64,000 nt of DNA from Sipunculus nudus (lineage: Eukaryota > Annelida > Sipuncula > Golfingiida > Sipunculidae), in the NCBI GenBank assembly GCA_026874595.1, contig CM049316.1, positions 38,389,195 to 38,453,194 on the forward strand, written 5' to 3'. Positions 23,900 through 36,518 of the stretch are shown piece by piece. The notes beneath the pieces are model-generated. The model saw only the letters and a program-made list of their open reading frames with translations, ran no database searches and had not been told where the DNA came from. Made by a program: the position numbers and the translations under genes. The first letter of the stretch is position 1. The number at the start of each line of letters is the position of its first letter.

Positions 23900-26487
23900 T
23901 GTTAATGTATATACGTACTCCGTTTTCAACTCATAACATTCTGTCCAATTGCTCCCTGTCGTAACATGTAACCATTGTTATTTTGGCGGACACTCTTTTC
24001 ATGGGGGCCTAACTAGAACTGGCTGGTCACCAGTACAATAAATCGATATGTAATTAATAGCTCGGTTTAGCTTAAATGCAACTGGAATGCGTGCATCGCA
24101 CATTTAAACGTCAACACCGATTAAACCAGTTGCAATATGGAAGCACTCAGTTTCAGAGTCTCTAGTAACAGACGTTTCAATTATGAATTTGAGGTTATTT
24201 TATTACTATCTTTAATTATGAGAATTTTTTATAGCGCTTAGTTCATTGTAAAATGCCTTAAGGCACTTGACATTGTGCTAAGAAAGTATAAAATACAAAA
24301 AAAAAACACTGAAAAGGTTGCGTTGAAACCTTCCAAATTTACGATGAAATATTTTAAAGTACTACAATAAGAGGGAACACAAGACATAAAAGTATCAGTC
24401 AGTTAACACTCAATAAGTCAATCCCCACGAAAGCTTCCCTTAATAAATAAGTCTTCAGTTTTTATTTGAAAATTGGCACAGTCTGACTAGATCTGATGTC
24501 TAGAGGAAGAGCATTCCATGATGAAGGTCTAGCTGCATATAGAATGCTCTGTCACCACACGAGGTCCTGTAAGTCCTTGGCAGTGCTAACATTTGGCTGT
24601 CAGCTGAACGTAAGGGTGTTGAAAGTCTATATGGATAGTTCATTTCTTTAAGATAGATGATTAAATGATATTTCTGGATAGTAATGATTAAGTGATATTA
24701 CTGGAGTATGGACCAAAGAATTTCCGTTGTCTTGTTGATGAAATTCGACTTAATCCTCCACTATTATTGATTTGTCTTAAAATCTGGCCTGTCCATAATA
24801 TGTGAAGATAGTCTGAATAGTCAAAGAGTAGCTTAAAACTAGATATCTATACAATCTCTGAACTACATGTCTACAAAAAAAAACGACTCCAACCAGCACC
24901 CCAACAGCCATATTAGATATCTAATATTGGCAGAGGATAGGAAAAAATCGTTTTGCACTCGAGACCTGTAAAAGTCCACCCCTAAACAAAATTTTATCAA
25001 AATATTTACATTGAAGTAAACACTTTAACCCATACCCTGGGGTCTTTATTAGATAAGCTCTAACTGACCTTCGTTTGCCCATACCAAATAACTTAAACGG
25101 TTGCAAGTGAAATGCCGCAGTCTTATTATCTGAAGAAAAATGTAAAGAATTTCAGCGATTTATCTCATTGTAAACATTCTTGTGCATTCTTTATCTTTCT
25201 CTCGGGCTGTCCTGTCTAACTGTCTCTCTGGTTTGCCTCTTTCATTCTCTATCAGAAAAGAACTATGAAATGGTCACGCAAAATAAATTCGGTCACGCAA
25301 GGTTTAGTACCAACTAATGAGGTACAGAGATTTTTAATCTGCCAAGTCATGAATCAGTTAGGTTCTAAAGTTTGGATTCGGAGGAATATGCTTTAAACCT
25401 TAACATTTTAATGGCTTCTGAATTAGTCTAGAAGCACGATGTACCATATATAGGCTAATTGCTTCAAAACGTGACCCAGGAACTGAAGAAACTGCATGGA
25501 TTAATACACAATAAATGTTTGCGGAAAAGTTGAAACTCTTGATTAGACTTAAACAATTATATTTCTGGCTAAGGTGTACCCTAGAGATTTAAGGGTTGGA
25601 ATTTAAAAAATTAAGGCGTCATGTCCATTAACTGCAAACATTCGTGATGAAATGTTACTGGGTTTAGATATTAATGAAATGCTTAAATTACAAATTAAGT
25701 GCTCAAAACTCCTCAGCATAAAACCTAAAATCCCCAAGGCCTCGTCTGGAAAAATCACAAATTGAGTTTCATCGTTAGTCAAAAAAGAACTACCATCTCA
25801 TAAATAATATTAAATTATAGGTCAGTGTTGACATTACTTGTTGCAGCATATTCTTCTGCTTTGGCTGAAAGAGCTAAAGAGAGCATTCTACCACCAACGC
25901 GCAGCGGCAGAAAAACGGGTTTATATAAATCCTTTGTGGACTACAGGCATTAATAATAAAGGGTCTAAAATATCAAGCAGTGAGTTTGATCGATCGGGCT
26001 TATTATTCTATGTTACACACACGTTGATAAGACAAAGATACTTTGCAAATTAGATCTGACTGAAACACTATGTTTTCTCCTTGCGACGGTGTTGTTATTT
26101 AATCAAGACGTTGAAAGCGTGTCAGCTTATCCGTTTAGATTAGCCTTCTGTCCTTTTAACCGTGTCTTTTAGCTGTATCATTCCTGGGATACCAGTAATA
26201 ACATTAATTACAGATTAATCGGGAATATTAAAGTAGACATAAATTCAACTTGCCATCGGTCAGATAGTTCAAGTGCAATACATGTTATAACAAGAAATCT
26301 GCATCCAGTTGGAAATATTCCTCGGCCATGGGAACACAAGTTTCAAAAACGCTTTGTGAACACAGTGGGCGCTGGACCGTGACCTGAACATGTTGCAAGG
26401 CCAATATGCGCTACACATACGTCTAGACCTCCTGCTTGTGCCCATATTCCAAGGTCCATGCGTGCATAAGTTACCGTACATCTGTGA
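23900..26487. other. Non-genic stretch with one old repeat
   Basis: A repeat-like block at about 24,225-24,760 contains ATAGCGCTTAGTTCATTG...CCTTAAGGCACTT and a small inverted pair (AGAGCATTCC and AGAATGCTCT). This style is common in old SINE or LINE tails of marine invertebrates, but I cannot classify it. Elsewhere there are only short chance frames. Confidence 0.4.
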
Positions 26488-26491
26488 ATAT

Positions 26492-27345
26492 TGTTACGGA
26501 ACCTTATATAAACAGATCGCTTATGCGTGATGAACACAAATTTTGAAATGGAGATAAAAAAAATCAGATTCTGTAAAATTAGGCAGCGTGAAATGTCTAG
26601 GGGAATGAATAAGTGTTTTTTTTTTTGTTAACAAATAAATATAATTTATTCCTAAAACAACCCTAACATTACAATACACTAAATCAATACAATTTAACAG
26701 TATAACAGCGGTATAACAACAAATCAATACAATCACACAGTAAAATAAACAATGTGCACAGTACCTGATACCACCACCGTAACAACGATAAGTTCTTTAA
26801 AATGTATATGCCGGATGAAAGGTCCACAACAATTCCACAACAATCCCCTCGGAGAATAACAGTCAAATGTCAAGCTCTTGTATCAATCCAGAAAGTAAAC
26901 TTGAGGCAGGCAGCATTAAATTGCATAGAGTTAGTAAAAGTAGAATCCCTGAAATTACTGGATAATCAGTCAGGTCCCACAAACTGACATAAACACGTCT
27001 GTGTCCGCTGGAATCTTCTCTCCTCTCTCCCCCGGCTCTAAAAAACAGCCCCATATTTATAACTTCTCGCCCAAGGCCGAGAATTTTCCACTTCTCGAAC
27101 AGTCTAAAGAATCCAACACAACCCACAGTAAACACGCGTTACAGTAATCATCTAGAAAAAACATCGCTGTGTCTCTACATATTATGGTTAACAGGTGACC
27201 TCAGCCAGGCGAGAAAGCCCCAAGCTAGCATGACAACGAGAGTTCAACCAGTACGGATTAAACATAGAGTGCAACAAGCGGCCATGCGAGGGCGCCACAA
27301 CACGAGTTACGCCCGTGTCACACAATAAAAAGAGCACCTGTAACA
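26492..27345 (-). mobile_element. Solo LTR of a Ty3/Gypsy-type retrotransposon
   Basis: On the minus strand it begins TGTTACAGGTGC and ends CCGTAACA (854 bp). It is flanked on both sides by ATAT (26,488-26,491 and 27,346-27,349), a 4-bp target duplication. It is homologous along its length to the 5' LTR at 34,497-35,339, which lies on the plus strand. A TATA box (minus-strand TTATAAATA, about 27,053-27,062) and an AATAAA (complement at 26,645-26,650) fall at LTR-like positions. No primer-binding site or internal region adjoins it, as expected after LTR-LTR recombination. The open frames inside it are not genes. Confidence 0.9.
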
Positions 27346-27756
27346 ATATTCTTTTTGATGACTTTCCAGAATCCGGAGAACGATCAACACCAAAATCCAC
27401 AAAGATTTTTTATCTTTTTTTCACGTTGATAATTTTTTAAAGCAGGCGCTTTGTCTGGCTAAAAAATAAAAATCTTATTTCTTAATTAGAAACTTGTCTA
27501 CATCATATCATATTTTGTAGACAAAAAAATATAGGTCTTTTTTTTACCAAAATGTTAATGTTGCCTTTTATTCTACCGTGCCGCCGATTTATAACCGAAG
27601 TCCCTAAAAAAGTGGACATTTTTTTTTATTTTATATCAAGTACGCAGTTAATATCAGTTACTAATTATATGTAAATCAAAGATTATAATAGCCTGATCAT
27701 AATAGAATTATAGTGTATAACTACACATACATTTTATATAAATTACCCATTTTAAA

Positions 27757-27903
27757 TAAATTATACATTTTGTATTAATTATACGTTATCTATCATCATT
27801 ACATTATAAATCAATAGTGTACAACATTATATGTAAAATTATATATATATATACATATATACATACAAATGTATATATATATACATATATACATACAAAT
27901 GTA

Positions 27904-27990
<87 letters not shown>

Positions 27991-28145
27991 AGATAGATAG
28001 ATACATAGTAAACCTCGCCTAACCACCAATACAGTTAAACGACCACCTCAAAATAACGACCACTTTATCACGGTCCCATTTCTTTTATAAATTATACATT
28101 TTGTATGTTATCTATCAACACTGCATTATGCATCAATTTTATACG

Positions 28146-28218
<73 letters not shown>

Positions 28219-28378
28219 ATAAATAGATAGTTTAGCGACCATGCACCTAAAAAATAACGACAACTTTTTCGCGGTCCCAGTTCTTTTCGACGCTTCATAT
28301 CAGGTCTCGCTTAGACGACCACCTCAAAATGCGACCACTTTATCAAGTTCCCTTTTGTGGTCGTAATTTTAAGGTTTC
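27757..28378. repeat. Tandem units of Tigger-like end plus (TA)n(GA)n microsatellite
   Basis: AAATTATACATTTTGTAT starts two units near 27,757 and 28,087. Each runs into a (TA)n(GA)n array (27,840-27,990 and 28,149-28,215), then GATAGATAG-like sequence, then a Tigger-like block. The block CGACCACCTCAAAATAACGA, with AC-TTTATCACGGTCCC, occurs near 28,036, 28,228 and 28,313. The last copy runs into TTAAGGTTTCCCTG-TA, a Tc1/mariner-style terminus. Confidence 0.7.
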
Positions 28379-29164
28379 CCTGTAAATATAAACATGTCCT
28401 GATACGATAACACCGAGATCTTTCCGGCAAGTAATGCAACATTGCCTCTCATAATTTAACACGTTTCACGTCTACAGGATTCATAATTAAAAGTAAGGTT
28501 TCCTGTACAAAAAAAACTAGTGGCGCTCATTGAACGCCCAATCACTAGTGTCGTGAATGTGTTTTTGTGTTTGATAAAACTCAGGTGGCATGTGGCGGCC
28601 CTCACCTGTAGATCATGTATATTTTGCTTATAATCTGATGTTTCCTTTATGCAATCCGCTCCGACCCTTGATCACTCTGTCTAGACGGGTTTATCTAGCC
28701 TGCTATCTGCCGTGTCAGACCTGAGATGAGAGGTGAGCTCACCCCCTGTCTCCCGTCACTCTCAGTCACTAGACGATGCAGATGTTAAGAACCTGCATGA
28801 GTTAAGTTCTCGTGAAGTGAGGATAATCTATACGATTGTTAACTTGAGGATTTGTGTGCAGACGGATGGCTCATATCTCATATACGATTTTAAAAATATC
28901 TATCAAGGACAGTGTGATGTACGTATCTTATCTATTTTTGATTAAATAATAATATAATAATATATAATATATATATATTATAACGCATAAAGTATATACA
29001 TATAAAGTATATTGTATATGGTAGTATATAGGAAGAACAATGCACAAAACTGATTTTATTCCCCATACATAATACACATACGTATGGATGTGCATTTAGT
29101 CTTTATGTGAGATAGTTAACACATCCGGGTATGCATACATATTTATACATACATTTATTGAGAT

Positions 29165-29169
<5 letters not shown>

Positions 29170-29207
<38 letters not shown>
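29170..29207. repeat. (GA)n microsatellite
   Basis: GA dinucleotide run of about 38 bp followed by degenerate GATAGACA repeats. Confidence 0.95.
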
Positions 29208-29209
<2 letters not shown>

Positions 29210-29211
<2 letters not shown>

Positions 29212-30350
29212 ATAGACAGTTTAGACAGATTAGAACAATTAGATAGACAGACCGACAGACAGATAGATAAAAGTGCACGGGGAGACCATGAAATTAAAGC
29301 ACTGTTTTACAACACAATTTACCAAATAATGGTAATAATAGATAATAAATAATAAATAATGGTAAATTGAAGTAAACGTATTGCTTACATTCCATTGTAT
29401 AGTGACAGATGATTTATATTAAGCTGACAGAAGTCATACATTCTGAGTGACAACATGCCTTTATCTACCGACAATGTATAAGTTAACACAATTACTGTGA
29501 CACCATTAGGCTTCTCAACTAGTTTCCCCGGCTTTTAAAAAAATTGTAGAGCTATATATAATGTTATCAATAATTAATAATACACCTACATTAACCATAC
29601 AACTCACTAGATATAGATCTAGTTCTAAGTCAGATCGGACACTGAAAGCCCATGTCTTCTAACACGGAACCTGGGAACATTGATTTCCTGTAAGATATAC
29701 AGTGGGTACGGTCCGTCTGATGGCTCTGGCCAAAACACACGCACTATTGACCTGAACATGTATCAGCACTAACTAATGATGACGCAAAATTTAATTTACG
29801 GCTCTTCTGTTCAATATTTATGTATTTCAAACAATAACCATGCAACTCTTTATAATTAATTCCAAAGTTGAAAAAAATGAAACTACAAAGGGAAATTTAT
29901 AATATGTGTTATAAAAGATACTATAACAATTATAATGCTGAAAACCTTAATCCAGTCATGTCACATATCACAATTTAAATATAATATGAAAGATTCTGCG
30001 CAACACTTGTTTTAAAAGTGAAAAAATTATCATTCAATACAGACTGTTTACAAATGCAAAAAAAAAGAGAATTAATGGACATCTTTATTCTACTAAGGTT
30101 ACTATAACATGTTTCTTAGCCTGGTCTCACATGAATGTACATTGGTTGGGCTAAAATATTTTGCTAGCATCCTAAAAGTTTCATTAGGTTATGCAATATC
30201 CGAAAAGCATTGTTATAGGCCACAATATATTAATGACAAACACTTTTCAGAAACTGCCTCAAAGGTTTATGTTACAACAGTTGGATTGAAACAATTTGTC
30301 ACTATATCTGAACAACAACAAAAAATGAAACATTTTCAGGAAACTGCGAT
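29210..30350. other. Non-genic stretch
   Basis: A/T-rich sequence. A 112-codon frame (30,109-30,447) runs into the MITE-like block that follows and has no recognisable domain. Confidence 0.4.
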
Positions 30351-30356
30351 GCTCCG

Positions 30357-30690
30357 TAAGCCTCGTTCCCACTTTCACGAATTTGACGCCGAATCGCCAC
30401 GATGTTCAATTCATGCCGACTCGTGCCCCAATCGGCCTGTCGAGTGATCAAAATTTAATTACGAAGACGATGTTGTACGAGAGGAGTACGATGCCAGTAC
30501 GATTTGCTACGACAGTGACACGAAGCCAGCACGATATGACCCGACGCTTTTAAGAATGTTCACGACTGCTTTACGACGTCTTTAGACATTGAAACGATAT
30601 CTCGACAATTGATCTGCTACCTGTGGACGAAACCTCTCACGATCATTCAATTTTGCTACGCCATCGCCGTAAAGGTTATTATGTTACTTT
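30357..30690. mobile_element. MITE-like ACGA-rich block
   Basis: Begins CCTCGTTCCCACTTTCACGA and is rich in ACGATG, TACGA and CACGAT motifs, quite unlike the A/T-rich flanks. It resembles the CACTGACACGGATGAGG-ended element at 45,086-45,538 in design. A matching right terminal repeat is not seen, so it may be truncated. Confidence 0.4.
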
Positions 30691-32075
30691 GCGTCCTGGT
30701 CTGGAACCAAGACTCTTAGTTACAACTGCCCTGTAAAAAATTCTGATACTGAATCTTGAATTGCGATAAAGCAGTGAGACATCCAAAACTCGGACTCTTG
30801 ATAACTTTTCCCAGAATGGGACACGAGAGTCAATGACTTGGACTTGGAATCGACTTGACATCAGGCCGAGTATATATCGCAAGTCCATTGAAAATGAAAA
30901 TGAAGATGACGACTGATATGTTCGAAAAAAATTATCAGAATATGAAAAAGATAGAATTGTATCATAGACCAACAAATAAACAAAATACAGGATTGTTAGA
31001 TAGCTTTTTATGTGATATTTCGCTATTGAAATGTCAATACGAAGAAGATATTAGTAAATCGACACCATAACAACACTTTATTCAACTTCTCCAGTTATTT
31101 GAGTTTGACAAAAATGATCCAGTTAAAAATACAGATCATATATGTCTCATTTGATTTGAGAAATTAGACAATTAAGACTTATTTTCATGGTGGCAAATGC
31201 GACGTCAACTTCTTTAAGTCCAGACAGACGACCGCTTTAATCGGATAAAAAATATCTGTATCCTCAAAATATTTGTTTAAAAATCTAATTGATTCAGCTC
31301 TTAATTTGATATAATTCTTTTAATATCAATTTGTGTTAGGCTCAGTATTATTCTCCAATAATAAAATATGAAATTCATAATTTATTATATTGACATTATG
31401 TTTAAGCATGACGAAACTGTATAATATATTCACCTCCTTTAAACTAATTTGGTTAAATTTTTTTTTCAACCAATATCTACAATACAAATTTTCTTTAAAA
31501 TGAATTTACAAATCTTCATTATTTACTTACTGCAAAAAACCTCCTCGTTTGTTTATACAGAAGTTACAAATTCGGAAGAATACGTAATTTGATTCAGCTT
31601 CTTCAAATTATTTTAGAATAAATTTAGTTTGAACCAATAACCACAGTACAACTTTTGTTAAAAAAAATACAAATCTACATAGTGTTCTTACTTCTACTCC
31701 TTTATCTTCTTTGTTCGTTAGAAGTTAAAAATCACTAAGAAAAACAAATTTTCCGTTTCATTTTGATGTCAGTTCGCCAAATTCGTTGAGATAGGAAGGG
31801 GGCTTTACATACAAAGCTATAAGTTTTTCCAACAAATCTTCCTTATACCAGCACACCATGTTATACTTACAGTATATCCTGTGCAGTTGTCTGTAAACAG
31901 AATCGTATTAAAGACGCTCATTCGCTTGGAACAAAATAAAAGTGCAGAATTTGACCTTGAGCTTGATTTATCACATGATGCCATCAACTCGATAGAAAAA
32001 ATAAAACCTTCGAAGTGCCCCCATGTGCACCTTGTATGATAATATATAGGGCCTGGAAATACGTCCCTCTTACCT
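30690..32075. other. Non-genic stretch with degenerate ACTCGGAC motifs
   Basis: GACTTGGACTTGG and AACTCGGACTC motifs at about 30,785-30,860 resemble the ACTCGGACT-rich blocks at 52,275 and 62,285. The rest is A/T-rich with no recognised gene. Confidence 0.4.
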
Positions 32076-32079
32076 TACA

Positions 32080-32510
32080 AAAAGATAATCCCTTAAGCTT
32101 CCATTGAAAAAAAGGCAGGAAAACGCATGCATGATACACAAGCTGTCGTTTTGTTTATAACTAGATGTTTATAAAATGATGGGGACCCGCTTAAAAATGC
32201 AACCTCATTTAACAAGGACATTTGGCAGCAAGTCACACGTGCTTTGCTAATGGCTTTATTTAAACTATTGACTATTCAACTTCCGGACATATGCAACGAA
32301 ACATCTTCAGTTACATGTTTTGTGTCAACATTAGCACATGCACGGTGTTTATAAATTAAATGTATATAAATGAGGTTAAGCATCCGACACAGAGACTTTA
32401 TAGTAATTACCTTCCATTCAGTAATATGTATGTTAAATACGCCAGAAATCACATGTATTCTACAAATAAGGCAGGTGAATAGCTGAGGTAATAGCGCAAA
32501 TCCGATTCCC
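32080..32510 (+). repeat. Dispersed unclassified repeat family, copy 2
   Basis: Shares with copy 3 the start CCCTTAAGC...TCGTTTTGTTTATA and a following TGTTTATAA-ATG-TGGGG. It then has GACATATGCAAC, TGTCAACATTAGC and CATCCGACACAGAG in family order, and ends with GCCAGAAATCAC and GGTGAATAGCTG. Confidence 0.6.
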
Positions 32511-32514
32511 TGTA

Positions 32515-33900
32515 ATGCATACGTGGATTCGCCGTTAATGTATTAATTTAAAGACTAAAATATTCTTATGTTACGTGAAGGCGGACACATAACAAATCAA
32601 CGTTAAATATTTGCAATCAACTTCATTAGATGATTTGGACATAAATCACTCGGCCTTGTAATGAGTCGGACCGGTGAATTGGGTTAATATCGGCCAACTT
32701 CTCACGCGCGTATTGATTTCCCGTCGTCCGGAACTCTGAAAATCTCATTACGTTCATCTCTTTGCCACTTTCAATTACCTCAACCCAGGTTTAAAGCAAT
32801 GAAACTTTAAGAAAGGGGAATTACACGGGCAATTGTAATATCATGTGCTGTGACGGATAAAGATTCTGTCTGCTTCCTGAGTATTTCAACAATGAGTGTC
32901 TCGTCGGACGCGGACAATAGACAAACTTGCTGGCTTTCATGAAATTGTATAGGGTTTCAACAGCAGTCCGAGTTACCAGACAAAGTTGCACTTGACCCAC
33001 TAGTGTCTATGACGGGACGTAAGCATAGATTTGATTTGACGACTGGAATTATCCCAACTTTTGTCGATAAAAACAAACATTAGCATCCGATCTCGAAAAA
33101 TATGTCACAATATTGTATCCCGCATGGCAAAATATTATAAAAGAACAGATGTGAATATAGCGACACTTGATGCGATCTGTAAAATATAAAATTGAAATCA
33201 AGTGAAGGCGTCAGGTTTTTCGGATTTTTCACTCCTGTCAATTAAGATATATTCTATTAGTGTATATATTACTATATCGTTTACGAATATTTAAATCCTC
33301 ATATATTACTGATGGTTTCTTATTAAAATAAATTAGGTTGGTTAATCCATTAACACATATAATTATAAAATCTTTTGATCTTAGAATGATTATATAGTAT
33401 ACACTTGCAAATACTAAAGCCATCACTTACACACCTGGTACTTTTATTCTACTTTAGTTTTATTTTTATTCAAAAAAGGAGAGATAAGTCTTAGAAAAAG
33501 TGAAGACAGACAGAAAAAGTTATAAGACCAAGAGGACTTTAATGTTTGTTTAGACAGCAAGCTCTAGGTGTCACATGGGCAACTAAAACATCCATTCCTT
33601 AAGAAACCCACAGCTATTTACACTAGCAGTGCCAAAAGCACACCTTTTCCCTTTTATATGTAAGTGAAAATTACCCTGAAAGGCGTTTAACACGCATAAT
33701 CTGATTTGATTTTGTTGTTAGAGTCCATTGAGCTTATTGTATTGTCTAACTATCTGGTTTTAAAATCTGTCTTTGTAACGGCAATACAATTTTTTTTATG
33801 AAGCCAGCAGAATGTGAAGCGTAAATTTCCAGAAGATATAGTCTAATATTGTCTTTCAGTCTTAAATTTTAAAGGGGCCTTTTTCGATATCTGACGTCTG
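32515..33900. other. Non-genic stretch
   Basis: No recognised feature. A short frame starting ATGAGTGTCTCGTCGG at about 32,892 ends after about 18 codons. No splice support is seen. Confidence 0.4.
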
Positions 33901-33904
33901 CTAG

Positions 33905-34330
33905 TTAAAATGATAATCCCCTAAGCCTTGTATAATAGTAAGCCAGTTAACGCTGATCCTAGGGTGTTCGTTTTGTTTATATACACGTGTTTATAACATG
34001 GAGGGGCACGCCGAAATAATCCAATCATATTCATTAATGACATTGATCGCAAATGGCAGTTTTAACTACTGATTCTTCCGCATATATGCAACCAAATACC
34101 TAAGCTTAGTTGTTCTTTTCTGTCCGTCAACATTGTTTTTTATTACAATTTGTAGAAAGCAAGCTCATACGCTTATGAATCCGTCACAGAGGTGTTATGA
34201 GTACTTTTCTTTACACCAATTGTTTAGAGTTCATTGATATGTACAGGGAGTTAGCCAGAAATTACTTAAATTCAATAGATAAAGGTGAATAGCTGTGTTT
34301 AAATTGAAATACTTCCTATATGAAAGATAT
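33905..34330 (+). repeat. Dispersed unclassified repeat family, copy 3
   Basis: Contains TATATACACGTGTTTATAAC, TGAAATAATCC-like sequence, ATATATGCAACCAAATACC, CTGTCCGTCAACATT, AATTTGTAGA and GAATCCGTCACAGAGG, then AAATTAC and GGTGAATAGCTGTG. It lies about 170 bp upstream of the LTR element and faces the same way. Confidence 0.65.
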
Positions 34331-34496
34331 GTTTTTGAATATATATGTTTTTAAACGCTCTCATCATATATACAAAAACCCTATTACCTATTTTTAAATA
34401 TTGCTCTTCTATATATCTCCTCTTTGAGTCCTGGTCGAATTTCTCATGACAACTCGTGCCACGACTAAAAAATATGGTTTTTTTTTCTATTTATAC

Positions 34497-35339
34497 TGTT
34501 TCAGGTGCCCTTTTTGTTGTGTGGCACGGGCGTAACTCGTGTTGTGGCGCCCGTGTCTGGCCGCGTGTTGCACTCTCGGTTTAGTCCGTACTAGTTGAAC
34601 TCTCGTTGTCATGCTAGCTTGGGGCTTTCTCGCCTGGCCGAGCCGGGGCGAGCTCACGTGTGAACCCTGACACGGCGTTATCTGTTCTAGTATGTTCTTT
34701 TAGCGTGTGTACTGTGTATTGTGTTGGAATTTTTTGGACTGTTCGAGAAGTGGATTATTTTCGGCTTTGGGCGAGAAGTTATAAATAGGGGGCTGTGTTT
34801 TAAAGCAGAGGGAGGTGAGAGAATATTCCAGCAGACACAGACGTGTTTATGTCAGTTTGTGGGACCTGTCCGATTATCCAGTAATTTCAGGGATTTTACT
34901 ATTACAAACTCTATAAAATTTAATGCTGCCTGCCTCAAGTTTAGTTTCTGCATTGATACAAGAGCTTTACATTGGACTGTTATTCTCCGAGAGGGTTTGT
35001 GTGGACTTTTCATCCGGCATATACATTTAAAAGGACTTATCGTTGTTACAGTGGTGGTATCCAGGTACTGTGTACTTTATTTTACTGTGTGGTTGTATTG
35101 ATTTGTTGTTGTACAGCTGTTATACTGTGTAATTGTATTGATTTATTGTATTGTAATGTTAGGGTTGTTTTACGAATAAATTATAGTTATTTGTTAACAA
35201 AAAACTGCTGACTTCTTAATTCATTCCCCTACACATTTCACGCTGCCTAGTGTTACAGAATCTGATTTTTTTTATATCTCCTTGACAAAATTTATGTCCA
35301 TCACAAATACGTGATCTGTTGATATTAGGTTCCGTAACA
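34497..35339 (+). repeat. 5' LTR
   Basis: 843 bp, starting TGTTTCAGGTGC and ending CCGTAACA. It is homologous to the solo LTR at 26,492-27,345. A TATA box (TATAAATA, 34,780-34,787) precedes a U3/R-like boundary, and AATAAA sits at 35,175-35,180. Open frames inside it, including a 126-codon one, match frames in the solo LTR because the DNA is homologous, not because a protein is encoded. Confidence 0.9.
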
Positions 35340-35346
35340 TAAAATT

Positions 35347-35364
35347 TGGGGGCTCGTCCGGGAT
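35347..35364 (+). promoter_or_regulatory. Primer-binding site, tRNA-Pro type
   Basis: TGGGGGCTCGTCCGGGAT lies 7 bp after the LTR end. This 18-mer is the primer site that vertebrate gammaretroviruses use with the 3' end of tRNA-Pro. It is exact here, which also fixes the LTR boundary. Confidence 0.92.
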
Positions 35365-35674
35365 GCTTAATAGTTTTGAAAATTTATTAGCTCTTGACCT
35401 AGACACATTGTTTTATCATATATTTTTTTTACAAAATTACATACTGTTTACAATACATCGTTAACAGGATTTATCTCAGTGGTTTTTTTTTGTTGTTGTT
35501 ATTGTTTTAACATCTTAACATGGCATCGTTGGTGCTCAACTGCGTTCAGAAGAGGCTTTAACAAGGCTCAAATTATGCTAGTGAGTACCAATCTATTCTT
35601 CTCAGTTACCCATTCTTAGTACCGGATGTTATGTACGGATAGCTTGATTTCGCATAGCTGAGCCCCGTTGAATC

Positions 35675-35805
35675 ATGGCTGATGTTCTCACAGTCTTGCG
35701 CCAGTACAACATCAATAAACGAGAGATATCTAAGAGAGATGATCAGGTCATATTCGGAGAATTCGCGTGACCGGCGACCGCAAAAACAAATTTCCTTGCT
35801 TGGGG
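35675..35805 (+). pseudogene. CDC73: First coding exon of CDC73/parafibromin, nonsense-mutated copy inside the LTR element
   Basis: Reading from [21 protein letters not shown], then a stretch ending QVIFGEFA, stop, PATAKTNFLAWG. Human parafibromin begins MADVLSVLRQYNIQKKEI and continues to VIFGEF-SWP-...-KTNYVVWG without any gap relative to this. The coding part is 131 nt and stops two bases into a Gly codon at GG|GTAAGC, the same exon-1/intron-1 phase as the human gene. CDC73 is a subunit of the Paf1 transcription-elongation complex. One TGA (35,768-35,770) replaces the conserved Trp, and the usually conserved region after KKEI is changed, so this copy is decayed. It sits between the retroelement's primer site and gag, on the same strand. 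No exon 2 is seen. Identity is strong; how it got here (capture or rearrangement) is inference. Confidence 0.85.
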
Positions 35806-36518
35806 GTAAGCTGTACACGTTTTTTTTTTTAGTGTTTCGTACTTGCAAAATTTGTTGACATCAGCGCAGTTCCAGTGTGATCACCTGATTGTGTTGCCGG
35901 TTGTCAGTGTCATATCAGTTACGTGTTTTTGTAAGTCTTTAATGTATTGCCATCAGTAATACTGGACCTGTTGAATTAATTAGTTGTTGTTGACGAATAT
36001 GCATGGGTTTATACTGTGTAGTAAGGGTAGATCGCAGAATTTTATTGTTTGTAAATCAGGCATTTGTCTATCTGATTTGTTTTCCACACTTTTCATAAAT
36101 TTGTGAAATGCTCATTATAAACTTTATAAAAACATACTGCTTGATCATAAATTAGAAAGAGAATATTTAAATAATGACATTTACTTCACTGTATCATAAT
36201 AAAACCAGTCTGCATGTATTATCTGTATTATCTTTATGATTTATAGATATACATACAGGAATACTTCTGTGTCACATGTATCAAACTTCCAAGTCGAATA
36301 TCCTAATGATTGTGTCAAGTAGGAGTAAATGTCAAATGAACTATGTGCAAATACTGTACAAGTCTCCTATAATTTTATTGTGTTTTCAGCAAGTGAAATC
36401 TCTCCTTGATGAATGTCATATTTGTGAAACATTGTGATATAATGCATCCCATATTGAAGGCAAAAAAAAATGTCTTAATATTAGAAGATTAGTACTAGTC
36501 TACTAGACATATTTCAAA
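35806..36518 (+). other. Intron-like leader between the CDC73 exon and gag
   Basis: A/T-rich. It begins with the intact donor GTAAGC and contains a plausible acceptor (TTATTGTGTTTTCAG at about 36,390). It may be captured CDC73 intron 1, retroelement leader, or both; no boundary is visible. Confidence 0.4.

Noticed and set aside
26863-27135. 90-codon minus-strand frame that matches a 126-codon frame at 34,721-35,101
   Set aside because: The shared peptide arises because both lie in homologous LTRs. The frame differs in length and has no retroelement domain.
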